From NCBI GenBank assembly GCA_030638385.1, contig DAOWES010000043.1, positions 1 to 6,427 on the forward strand: a DNA stretch of 6,427 bases, in the 5' to 3' direction. Below, piece by piece: positions 1 to 6,111 of this stretch. The position numbers were made by a program, and so were the translations under genes. The stretch comes from Candidatus Cloacimonadota bacterium. GTDB taxonomy: Bacteria; Cloacimonadota; Cloacimonadia; Cloacimonadales; TCS61. How positions within the stretch are numbered: the first letter of the stretch is position 1; the number at the start of each line of letters is the position of its first letter. The notes under the pieces are model-generated. The model was given only the letters and a program-made list of their open reading frames with translations. It had not been told where the DNA came from and did no database searches.

Positions 1-147
1 CTTCCTATTAATTACGAAACCATTCAGCAAGCGATCAGTGCCAATTGCGATACCGATAAAGTCTTGGTAGCCCCAGGAACGCATTATTAAGAATATCAAT
101 TTTAATGGGCATATATTATCCTAACCTCAGGAGAAGATTCCGCTTGA
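1..147 (+). pseudogene. Decayed 3' remnant of a secreted right-handed beta-helix protein
   Basis: Frame 1 is open from the window edge and ends at the TAA at 88-90. Its peptide contains YETIQQAIS and then VLVAPGTHY, the typical opening of secreted parallel beta-helix (pectin-lyase-like) repeat proteins, where a TIQ.AI segment is followed by VLV.PGTYYENI. The expected continuation is present but in another frame: frame 2 from 92 encodes NINFNGHILS before a stop at 122-124. Frame 1 then resumes at 121 with LTSGEDSA and stops at 145-147. Joining the three pieces restores a plausible beta-helix strand, so about one extra base near 88-91 and one missing base near 113-120 would explain the break. 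I see no recognisable protein after 147. The 5' part lies outside the window, so the original size is unknown. A translated terminal fragment ending at 90 is possible, but the homology continuing past that stop argues for decay. Confidence 0.6.
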
Positions 148-379
148 AGAATGAGAAGCAATGAAGAAAGAATATGAAGATTCTTATGTGCAAAAACCTG
201 ATAGTGACTAAAAACAAGAGTTCTGCATAATAGCTGGAGGTAAAATGAAAAGAATGCTATTTTCCCTGGTGACGATTGCTTCAATCCTGTTGATGACCAT
301 ACCTAATTATCTTGTAGATGGTAGGTCGATTTACTCTAAATGGACAAAAGCCCAGAACATATACATATATATATTTATT
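148..379. other. AT-rich region without a convincing intact gene
   Basis: Apart from the short reading frame at 245-424, I see no gene here on either strand. A 6-bp perfect inverted repeat, AAGAAT at 168-173 and ATTCTT at 180-185, has a 6-nt loop but no T run after it on the + strand. Positions 357-379 are an alternating A/T-rich tract leading into the putative lysC promoter. The stretch looks like a relic left by loss of upstream genes. Confidence 0.5.
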
Positions 380-424
380 TTGACAAATATTCCCCTCATT
401 GATTTTTGTCTTATTCGAAGGTAG
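245..424 (+). pseudogene. Short ORF with signal-peptide-like start, probably a truncated secreted-protein gene
   Basis: A 59-codon frame starts at ATG 245, four bases after a good Shine-Dalgarno sequence (GGAGG, 236-240). Its N-terminus, MKRMLFSLVTIASILLMTIP, has a positively charged start and a hydrophobic core like a Sec signal peptide or membrane anchor. After about residue 30 the sequence becomes low-complexity (IYIYIFIL) because it reads through the AT tract at 357-379. It stops at 422-424, inside the 5' arm of the lysine riboswitch P1 stem. A true gene running into an aptamer is unlikely, so I read this as the preserved 5' end of a secreted-protein gene whose body was lost. A small membrane peptide is the alternative. 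No family is recognised. Confidence 0.35.
380..408 (+). promoter_or_regulatory. Candidate promoter for the lysine riboswitch / lysC transcript
   Basis: A perfect TTGACA lies at 380-385. No good TATAAT follows at 16-18 bp, but GATTTTTG at 401-408 resembles the Bacteroidetes-type -7 element TAnnTTTG, with TTTG at 379-382 as its upstream partner. Initiation would then fall near 415, just before the first base of riboswitch stem P1. The position is right for this transcript, but the -10 match is weak and the region is AT-rich. Confidence 0.33.
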
Positions 425-586
425 AAGAGGAGCGTTAAGCAGGTATTCGGATGAAGGAAGCTGTATTCCAGTGAAATCCGAGGAAGGGCATTAACGCCGA
501 AACATTTCGATAGCAGTAATTGAAATGTTGGCTTTTAGGGTTGAATCCCTAAAGCTGTCACGAAAATTTCGTGGAGAGCTTTTATT
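420..586 (+). promoter_or_regulatory. Lysine riboswitch (L box) aptamer
   Basis: The sequence folds into the five-helix lysine aptamer. P1 pairs 420-427 with 579-586, with several G-U pairs. P2 pairs GCGTTAA (432-438) with TTAACGC (491-497) and is extended by 448-452/476-480 and 456-459/466-469. P3 pairs AACATTTC (501-508) with GAAATGTT (522-529). P4 pairs TTTAGGG (534-540) with CCCTAAA (547-553). P5 pairs 559-564 with 568-573. The conserved junction strings are present: AGAGGAGCG after P1 (426-434), GCCGAA after P2 (496-501) and GGAGAGCT before the P1 closing strand. The P2 and P3 apical loops share a short complementarity (CTG 461-463 with CAG 514-516) suited to the known loop-loop contact. 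Lysine binding should stabilise P1 and reduce expression of lysC and the genes after it. The element is a known class; the assignment rests on fold plus conserved core. Confidence 0.93.
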
Positions 587-594
587 AAAATATC

Positions 595-629
595 AGTAAG
601 ATTTTCATTATTTGACTCTTATTTTTTTT
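595..629 (+). terminator. Probable riboswitch-controlled intrinsic terminator
   Basis: AGTAAGA (595-601) can pair with TCTTATT (617-623), seven pairs including one G-U, with a 15-nt loop. A run of T continues to 629. The stem is weak and AU-rich, but the T tract and the place right after the aptamer fit an expression platform. A competing helix, AAAAT (587-591) with ATTTT (601-605), overlaps the terminator stem and could act as an antiterminator. The rest of the leader to 684 has no other obvious strong hairpin. Confidence 0.42.
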
Positions 630-683
630 ACTCTCTTCTGAAATTATCCCGTGCTTCTATTTGTTTGAATCTATAAACAGATA

Positions 684-689
684 AAGGAG
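684..689 (+). promoter_or_regulatory. lysC ribosome binding site that decides the start
   Basis: The purine-rich AAGGAG ends 6 nt before ATG 696, which is good spacing. Another ATG at 692, in a different frame, is only 2 nt from it and leads to a short frame with no recognisable protein. An in-frame ATG at 705 would start directly at MKFGGTSV but lies 15 nt away. Position 696 is therefore preferred. Confidence 0.7.
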
Positions 690-695
690 CAATGT

Positions 696-2081
696 ATGCA
701 AGTAATGAAATTTGGCGGAACATCGGTTCAAGATGCTACTGCTATCAATCGGGTAATCGAAATATTAAGGCAACAACAGACACAAAGCACTATAGTTGTC
801 TCTGCATTTGCCACTATCACAAATCACCTGTCAGAACTCATCGAAAGCTTAAAACAGCAAAATATTTCCGCTGCCGAAAGTCACATTAACTATATCCATA
901 ATCGCCACCTCACTATTTCACAGGATCTTAACTTAGAGTCCGAAATTTTTTGCTTTATTGAGGAAATGACCGAGGAATTAAAACAAATCGTTCTCGCCTC
1001 AAAGATCCTTGGCGAAGTAACCCCAAGATCTATCGATTCTATAATGAGTTATGGCGAGAGATTATCCTCTTATATCATTTATCATGCCATGAAAAACGCA
1101 GGAATTTCCATCTCACATATAGATGCAAGACAGATAATTAAAACCGACTCAAATTACAGTGAAGCCGAAGTTAGAATTACAGATACTACACAAGCAATAG
1201 AGCAATTTTGCAAGCCGCTTTTTTCCAATCATGATGTAGTTATTACAGGTGGATTTATTGGTTCCGATTCTTCCGGCAATACCACAACACTGGGCCGGGG
1301 TGGTTCGGATTATTCTGCCGCCATTATAGCTGCCGCCTTAAATGCCGACCGTCTTGAGATCTGGACAGATGTTGACGGCATAATGACCTCAGATCCCCGC
1401 ATTATTCACGATGCAAAACAGATCTTATGTCTTACCTATGACGAAGCCGCGGAACTTGCCTATTTCGGAGCCAAAGTTCTTCACCCGAAAACAATTTATC
1501 CCGCCGTCGAAAACCAAATACCTGTTTTTGTAAAAAACACATTCAATCCCGATTTTCCCGGCACAAAGATCATTAATTTTTCAAAAAACAATAAAATGAT
1601 TAAAGCGATCGCTTTTCGACCTGGAATTACGGTTATTAACATTAATTCAAACAGGATGTTAGGCGCTTACGGTTTCTTAAGCAACGTTTTCAATGTATTC
1701 GAAAAACATAAAACATCAGTTGATCTTGTTACCACATCAGAAGTAAATATTTCCCTGACAGTAGATGATGATAAAAATTTACCGTTGATCATATCCGATC
1801 TCAATAAATTTGCGAAAATCAGTGTGCAAAAAGAGATGGCGATCATATCAGCTATCGGCGAAGGCATCAGAAATACAGCCGGTATTTCTTCCAGGTTATT
1901 TGGAGTTCTTAAAGGTATCAATATTTCAATGGTAAGCATCGGAGCATCGGAAGTAAACTTGAGCATCATAGTAAATGAGAATGACATGATAGAAGCCATT
2001 CGTTTGCTTCATAATGAGTTTTTAGCTTCTCTTCCCCATTCCGAAATATTTCGCGAAATAACAAAAACAGATACGGAGTAA
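696..2081 (+). CDS. lysC: Aspartate kinase (aspartokinase), monofunctional with C-terminal ACT domains
   Basis: Phosphorylates L-aspartate with ATP to 4-phospho-L-aspartate, the committed step of the aspartate family (EC 2.7.2.4), in the cytosol. The 461-residue protein is full length for the family (E. coli LysC is about 449) and shows the whole kinase signature: KFGGTSV at residues 5-11, SYGE at 118-121, GGFIGSD from 185, TTTLGRGGSDY at 196-206 and WTDVDGIMTSDPR from 223, then FGAKVLHP from 257. Residues from about 301 to the end form two ACT domains (TTSEVNISL in the first, GASEVNLSI in the second), the usual site of lysine feedback inhibition. There is no homoserine dehydrogenase domain, so it is not ThrA or MetL. 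It is the first gene after the lysine riboswitch; its stop is 4 nt from the lysA start, and the lysA Shine-Dalgarno sequence lies in its last codons. The layout and motifs suggest a lysine-sensitive isozyme; inhibitor specificity is inferred. Confidence 0.96.
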   Translation: MQVMKFGGTSVQDATAINRVIEILRQQQTQSTIVVSAFATITNHLSELIESLKQQNISAAESHINYIHNRHLTISQDLNLESEIFCFIEEMTEELKQIVLASKILGEVTPRSIDSIMSYGERLSSYIIYHAMKNAGISISHIDARQIIKTDSNYSEAEVRITDTTQAIEQFCKPLFSNHDVVITGGFIGSDSSGNTTTLGRGGSDYSAAIIAAALNADRLEIWTDVDGIMTSDPRIIHDAKQILCLTYDEAAELAYFGAKVLHPKTIYPAVENQIPVFVKNTFNPDFPGTKIINFSKNNKMIKAIAFRPGITVININSNRMLGAYGFLSNVFNVFEKHKTSVDLVTTSEVNISLTVDDDKNLPLIISDLNKFAKISVQKEMAIISAIGEGIRNTAGISSRLFGVLKGINISMVSIGASEVNLSIIVNENDMIEAIRLLHNEFLASLPHSEIFREITKTDTE

Positions 2082-2085
2082 ATCT

Positions 2086-3318
2086 ATGAAAATTATAGGA
2101 CAATGTGATATCAAAGAGATCGCCGAAATGTACGGCACTCCTCTTTATGTATATGACAAACAGCAAATTATCAGTAATTATAATAAATTGAAAACTGCAT
2201 TCAGGAAACATTATACGAAAACCGAGATTCACTATGCAGTAAAAGCGAACAGCAATATTCACCTTTTAGAACTATTTAATGAACTTGGTTCAGGAGTGGA
2301 TTGCTCATCACCGATCGAACTGTTTTTAGCAAAAAAGGCCGGCTTCGATCGCTCAAACATAATGTACACAGGGAATTACGAGAGTATTGATGAACTGAAA
2401 TTCGTCATTGCCGAAGATGTGATAATAAATCTGGATGATATCAATTCACTTAAAAGATTGTTACGCTTTCACACACCGGAGAGAGTTTCATTTCGTATTA
2501 ATCCCGGGATCGGACGTGGAGGATTTGAAGGTATTGTGACAGCGGGATCGGATGCCAAATTCGGAGTTCCCTACGAAAAAGGATATGAAGCGTATAAAAT
2601 GGCCAAGGATGCCGGAGTAAAGCATTTCGGAATTCATATGATGACAGGTTCAAATAATCTTGAACCTTACCATTTTGTCGAGATTGTGGATAAATTGATG
2701 AACATTGCCGGAGATATTTTCACAAAACTCGAAATCGTTCCGGATTACATAGATATCGGAGGAGGCTTCGGGATTCCTTATACAGATGAAGAAGAAGATT
2801 TGAATATTGAGCTAACGGCAAAACTGGTTTGTGAGATATTTCATGAAAAATGTGAGAAGTATAATTTTGGAGAACCTCATCTGAAACTTGAACCCGGGCG
2901 TTATCTCGTGGGAAATGCGGGATATCTGATAACAGAGGTTACAGGCATCAAAGAAAGCTATAAAACCTTTGTCGGAGTTAATGGAGGCATGAATACTCTT
3001 CTGCGTCCATCTTTATATGGAGCCTTTCATAGAGCTTATGTTTATGGAGATAAAGCAAATAGTAATTATGTAAATCTTTGCGGACAAATATGTGAGAACT
3101 CCGATATTTTTGCCCGTCATCTTCATTTCCCGGAAGTGGAAGAGGGTGATCTGGTTATTCTCAGAGATGTCGGTGCTTACGGATACGTGATGGCTTCAAA
3201 CTATAACAACAGGCTCAGACCGGCAGAAGTTTTTGTGGATGGCAATACCGCTTCTCTTATTCGTCGAAAAGAAAAAATCGAAGATATTTTAAATCTTTAC
3301 GAGGAAAATTCCTTATGA
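2086..3318 (+). CDS. lysA: Diaminopimelate decarboxylase
   Basis: PLP-dependent decarboxylation of meso-2,6-diaminopimelate to L-lysine (EC 4.1.1.20), the last step of the pathway, in the cytosol. The 410-residue protein is a full-length fold-type III (alanine-racemase-like) enzyme. YAVKAN carries the PLP-binding Lys53. GGGFG at 225-229 binds the phosphate. EPGRYLV starts at Glu269. CGQICENSD has the catalytic Cys336, supplied to the partner subunit in the dimer, and GAYGYVMASNYN has Tyr365 near PLP. NTLLRPSLYGAFH also matches the family. One oddity is that the usual H-x-HIGS segment reads HMMTGSN (184-190), so the His that normally stacks on the PLP ring appears to be Met186. The start is supported by GGAG at 2075-2078, seven bases upstream and overlapping the end of lysC. 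The stop overlaps the asd start by 4 nt (ATGA), suggesting translational coupling. Identity as LysA rather than another group IV decarboxylase rests on the motifs and on the operon. Confidence 0.94.
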   Translation: MKIIGQCDIKEIAEMYGTPLYVYDKQQIISNYNKLKTAFRKHYTKTEIHYAVKANSNIHLLELFNELGSGVDCSSPIELFLAKKAGFDRSNIMYTGNYESIDELKFVIAEDVIINLDDINSLKRLLRFHTPERVSFRINPGIGRGGFEGIVTAGSDAKFGVPYEKGYEAYKMAKDAGVKHFGIHMMTGSNNLEPYHFVEIVDKLMNIAGDIFTKLEIVPDYIDIGGGFGIPYTDEEEDLNIELTAKLVCEIFHEKCEKYNFGEPHLKLEPGRYLVGNAGYLITEVTGIKESYKTFVGVNGGMNTLLRPSLYGAFHRAYVYGDKANSNYVNLCGQICENSDIFARHLHFPEVEEGDLVILRDVGAYGYVMASNYNNRLRPAEVFVDGNTASLIRRKEKIEDILNLYEENSL

Positions 3319-4322
3319 AGAGATTCAACGTAGCGGTAGTAGGAGCAACGGGAGTTGTTGGTCGCGAAATGATAAAAACCCTGGAACAAAGAAATTTTCC
3401 GGTGAATAAAATTAAGTTATTGGCTACGGAAAGATCAGCCGGTACAGAGATAAGCTTCAGAGGAGAAAAAATCAAAGTTGAGACGGCTAAATCCGGAGTT
3501 TTCGATGGAGTTGATATCGCTTTATTCAGTGCCGGAAGTAACGCAAGTAAAGAGCTTGCTCCAATAGCGGTAAAAGAAGGTGCCGTTGTTATAGATAACA
3601 GCAATGCTTTCCGCATGGATACCGATGTTCCGCTTGTTGTCCCCGAGATCAATCCGGAAAAGATCAAAGAGCACAATGGCATTATTGCTAATCCTAACTG
3701 CTCAACCATTCAAATGGTAGTTCCGCTTAAACCTATTTATGATGAAGTGGGTATTGACCGAATTATCGTCAGTACCTATCAAGCTGTTTCCGGAACCGGC
3801 AAAGATGCAATTGAAGAACTTCTTCAGCAAACCAAGGCATATATCAATAAAGAAGAGCTGACAAGCCGGGTTTACCCGTATCAGATCGCTTTTAATGTTT
3901 TGCCTCAGATCGATGTTTTTGAAGAAAATAATTACACCAGAGAAGAGATGAAAATCGTTCACGAAACAAGAAAAATATTTAACGATAATGATCTTAAAAT
4001 CACAGCAACTGCAGTAAGAGTGCCTGTTATCAACGGCCATTCAGAATCCGTATACATTGAAACAAAAGAGCATATTTGCATTGAAAAGTTGAGATCCCTT
4101 TTGAGGAATACAAAGGGCGTGAAACTGATCGATGAGGTTGAAAACCTGAAATATCCTCTGCCAATTATTACCGAAAACGAAGACGATGTTTTGGTAGGAA
4201 GATTACGAAAAGACCTATCGATAAAAAACGGGATCAATATGTGGGTAGCTGCCAATAACTTACGCAAGGGCGCTGCTTTAAACGCTATTCAAATCGCCGA
4301 AGAATTGATCAAAATAATATAA
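3315..4322 (+). CDS. asd: Aspartate-semialdehyde dehydrogenase
   Basis: Reduces 4-phospho-L-aspartate with NADPH to L-aspartate 4-semialdehyde (EC 1.2.1.11), the product shared by the lysine/DAP, threonine and methionine branches; cytosolic. The 335-residue protein begins with the Rossmann nucleotide-binding motif GATGVVG (10-16). NPNCSTIQM contains the catalytic nucleophile Cys129, and NGHSE contains the active-site His242. The C-terminal dimerisation part ends in the typical WVAANNLRKGAALNAIQIAE segment. Length matches the shorter bacterial/archaeal form rather than the 367-residue E. coli enzyme. The ATG overlaps the lysA stop as ATGA, with AGGAA at 3302-3306 as Shine-Dalgarno sequence, so translation is probably coupled to lysA. 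It supplies the substrate of DapA, encoded two genes downstream. No truncation or missing key residue is visible. Confidence 0.96.
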   Translation: MKRFNVAVVGATGVVGREMIKTLEQRNFPVNKIKLLATERSAGTEISFRGEKIKVETAKSGVFDGVDIALFSAGSNASKELAPIAVKEGAVVIDNSNAFRMDTDVPLVVPEINPEKIKEHNGIIANPNCSTIQMVVPLKPIYDEVGIDRIIVSTYQAVSGTGKDAIEELLQQTKAYINKEELTSRVYPYQIAFNVLPQIDVFEENNYTREEMKIVHETRKIFNDNDLKITATAVRVPVINGHSESVYIETKEHICIEKLRSLLRNTKGVKLIDEVENLKYPLPIITENEDDVLVGRLRKDLSIKNGINMWVAANNLRKGAALNAIQIAEELIKII

Positions 4323-4341
4323 ATATAGAGAGGAACAATCA

Positions 4342-5085
4342 ATGATAAAAGTTATCGTTAACGGCTATAAGGGTAAAATGGGGCAAGAAACGGTTCAAGC
4401 AGTAAAAAGCGATCCTGAATTGGAATTAGCAGGCAGAGCAGATATAGGTGATGATTTGGCCGGGATGATCAGCCAGGCTAAAGCTGATGCTGTAGTTGAT
4501 TTTACCCATCCCTCGGTCGCCATGCAAAACATTAGAACAATAACCGACAATGGCGCTTGTGCCGTTATCGGGACAACCGGGTTTACAGACGAAGACCTGG
4601 CTGAGATCGAGAAAATATGTGAAGAAAAGAATGTCGGTGTCCTCATCGCTCCCAATTTCAGTATCGGTGCGGTGCTGATGATGAAATTTGCTGCCGAGGC
4701 AGCCAAACACCTGCCCAACGTCGAAATCATCGAATATCATCATGACAATAAAGCGGACGCTCCTTCCGGAACAGCGATCAAAACAGCACAGTTAATTAAT
4801 GAAAGTGTAGGAGCAACCCAAACACCCACCGTGGAAAGCAAAGAACAATTGGAGACATCTTCAAAGGGCGCCCTAGTTGGTAATATAAGAATTCATGCTG
4901 TCCGGCTGCCGGGCTTTGTAGCTTCTCAGGAAGTTATTTTCGGAGGAAAAGGACAAACCTTATCCATACGTCATGATACAATAAATCGAGAATGCTTTAT
5001 GCCAGGAGTGGTATTAGCATGCAAAAAAATGGCTAACCGAAAAGGATTAGTTTACGGCATTGAAAATTTATTAGAAGAGAATTAA
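4342..5085 (+). CDS. dapB: 4-hydroxy-tetrahydrodipicolinate reductase
   Basis: Reduces the DapA product, 4-hydroxy-tetrahydrodipicolinate, to 2,3,4,5-tetrahydrodipicolinate using NAD(P)H (EC 1.17.1.8); cytosolic. The N-terminal Rossmann domain has VNGYKGKMGQ, the GxxGxMG dinucleotide loop, followed by VVDFTHP and IGTTGF. The substrate domain has EYHHDNKADAPSGTA with the catalytic His133/His134 and Lys137, then IRIHAVRLPGFVASQE and GQTLSIRHD, all diagnostic of DapB. At 247 residues it is slightly shorter than E. coli DapB (273) but has all the core blocks and a normal C-terminal helix. GAGAGGA at 4328-4334 is a strong Shine-Dalgarno sequence 7 nt from the start. The 19-nt gap after asd and the 20-nt gap before dapA hold no visible hairpin, so co-transcription is likely. 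Whether NADH or NADPH is preferred cannot be read securely from the sequence. Confidence 0.96.
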   Translation: MIKVIVNGYKGKMGQETVQAVKSDPELELAGRADIGDDLAGMISQAKADAVVDFTHPSVAMQNIRTITDNGACAVIGTTGFTDEDLAEIEKICEEKNVGVLIAPNFSIGAVLMMKFAAEAAKHLPNVEIIEYHHDNKADAPSGTAIKTAQLINESVGATQTPTVESKEQLETSSKGALVGNIRIHAVRLPGFVASQEVIFGGKGQTLSIRHDTINRECFMPGVVLACKKMANRKGLVYGIENLLEEN

Positions 5086-5105
5086 GATAAAAAAAGGAGA
5101 TAATA

Positions 5106-6023
5106 ATGTTTGAAGGATTATATACCGCAATAGTAACACCATTTAACGAAAAAGGTGAATTAGATAGAGACGCATTAGAACGTCACATTAGATTTCAGGC
5201 AGAGAATGGCGTAAGAGGGATTGTTCCTTGCGGAACGACCGGCGAGAATCCAACCCTTACACCTCAAGAGCATCTTCGTGTATTTGATATAACTATTCAA
5301 GAAGCTAAGCGCCATAACTTGCAGGTCATTGCAGGATGCGGCAGCAATGATACAAGAAAAGCAATAGATCTCTGCAAGGCAGCATCTGTTCGTGGCGCTG
5401 ATGCTGCCCTTGTTATTACACCCTATTACAATAAACCAAATCAGGAAGGTTTATATCAGCACTTTATGAGTGTTGCGGATGAATCTGACATTCCTGTGAT
5501 GCTTTATAACGTTCCAAGTAGAACAAATGTTAATTTATTACCGGAGACTGTAGAAAGATTGTCTTATCATGAAAATATCGTAGCTCTCAAAGATGCGAGT
5601 GGTTCATTATCGCAAGTACAAGATGTTATTTTTCGTGTAAATGAACGTCTGGCAGTATTTTCCGGAGAAGATGATCTAACTTATGCTATTATGGCTGTTG
5701 GCGGACGTGGTGTTGTAAGCGTAACTTCCAATGTTGTCCCCCGCACAATGGCCGATCTTGTCGAAGCTATGTTAGACAATAAATTTCTTGTTGGCCAAGA
5801 GCTTTCCAGAAAATTGAATAAAATCTGCAATGCCATGTTTATCGACACTAATCCAATCCCGGTGAAAGCTGCTCTTAATATGATAGGCCACACTGTAGGC
5901 GCCACAAGATTGCCATTAACGGAGCTTAGTGAAACTAATAGTGAAATATTAAGAGATGTTCTATGTCATTATCAGCTATTAAATATAAAATCTAAACAGA
6001 GAAATAGGTTATTTAGTAAGTAG
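5106..6023 (+). CDS. dapA: 4-hydroxy-tetrahydrodipicolinate synthase
   Basis: Condenses pyruvate with aspartate semialdehyde to 4-hydroxy-tetrahydrodipicolinate (EC 4.3.3.7), the first step dedicated to DAP and lysine; a cytosolic TIM-barrel enzyme of the DapA/NAL family. All key residues are in place: GTTGE at 43-47 with Thr44/Thr45, ITPYYNKP with Tyr107, YNVPSRT with Tyr134 and Arg139, and ALKDAS with the Schiff-base Lys162. Together these distinguish it from N-acetylneuraminate lyase relatives. The usual C-terminus (LRDVLCHYQLL) ends at residue 292, the exact E. coli length, but the frame continues 13 residues (to FSK) in AT-rich sequence, which looks like a lost stop codon. AAGGAGA at 5094-5100 lies 5 nt before the start. 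It is the last gene of the compact block; a 185-nt structured gap separates it from dapD. Allosteric lysine inhibition is common in Gram-negative DapA but cannot be asserted here. Confidence 0.96.
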   Translation: MFEGLYTAIVTPFNEKGELDRDALERHIRFQAENGVRGIVPCGTTGENPTLTPQEHLRVFDITIQEAKRHNLQVIAGCGSNDTRKAIDLCKAASVRGADAALVITPYYNKPNQEGLYQHFMSVADESDIPVMLYNVPSRTNVNLLPETVERLSYHENIVALKDASGSLSQVQDVIFRVNERLAVFSGEDDLTYAIMAVGGRGVVSVTSNVVPRTMADLVEAMLDNKFLVGQELSRKLNKICNAMFIDTNPIPVKAALNMIGHTVGATRLPLTELSETNSEILRDVLCHYQLLNIKSKQRNRLFSK

Positions 6024-6026
6024 AAT

Positions 6027-6055
6027 TTGAAAAAGATAACCCTATCAGGAATAAT
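6027..6055 (+). promoter_or_regulatory. Candidate internal sigma-70-like promoter for dapD
   Basis: TTGAAA (6027-6032) and AATAAT (6050-6055) are separated by exactly 17 bp, each one mismatch from consensus. Transcription would begin near 6062 and give a leader of about 145 nt before dapD that contains the structured patch at 6112-6180. The flanking sequence is very AT-rich, so a chance match is quite possible. Confidence 0.3.
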
Positions 6056-6111
6056 GAAGAAAAATAGACAAATAAAATGAATATATTAAGTGGGTAGTGA
6101 ATAGAAAATTA

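Noticed and set aside
168..185. Inverted repeat AAGAAT / ATTCTT
   Set aside because: Six A/T-rich pairs with no T run behind them on the + strand and no gene end nearby; readily explained by chance in AT-rich DNA.
102..284. Minus-strand 60-codon frame over the upstream region
   Set aside because: No Shine-Dalgarno-supported start or family motif was seen, and it runs antisense over the beta-helix remnant and the signal-peptide start.
357..379. Alternating A/T tract as a replication origin or DNA-unwinding element
   Set aside because: There are no DnaA-box-like motifs or iterons near it; it is better explained as promoter-flanking AT-rich DNA or a simple-sequence tract.
692..889. 65-codon + strand frame starting at ATG 692
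   Set aside because: It overlaps the start of lysC out of frame, lies only 2 nt from the Shine-Dalgarno sequence, and its translation shows no recognisable protein; LysC motifs begin right at 705.
1667..2262. Minus-strand frames antisense to lysC and lysA
   Set aside because: They are shadows of strongly motif-supported + strand genes and encode no recognisable product.
3257..4743. Several minus-strand frames antisense to asd and dapB
   Set aside because: Same reason: their translations are the complement of conserved enzyme segments and show no domains of their own.
4323..5105. Search for terminators or promoters in the asd-dapB and dapB-dapA gaps
   Set aside because: Both gaps are about 20 nt, filled by a Shine-Dalgarno sequence, with no stem or -35/-10 pair.
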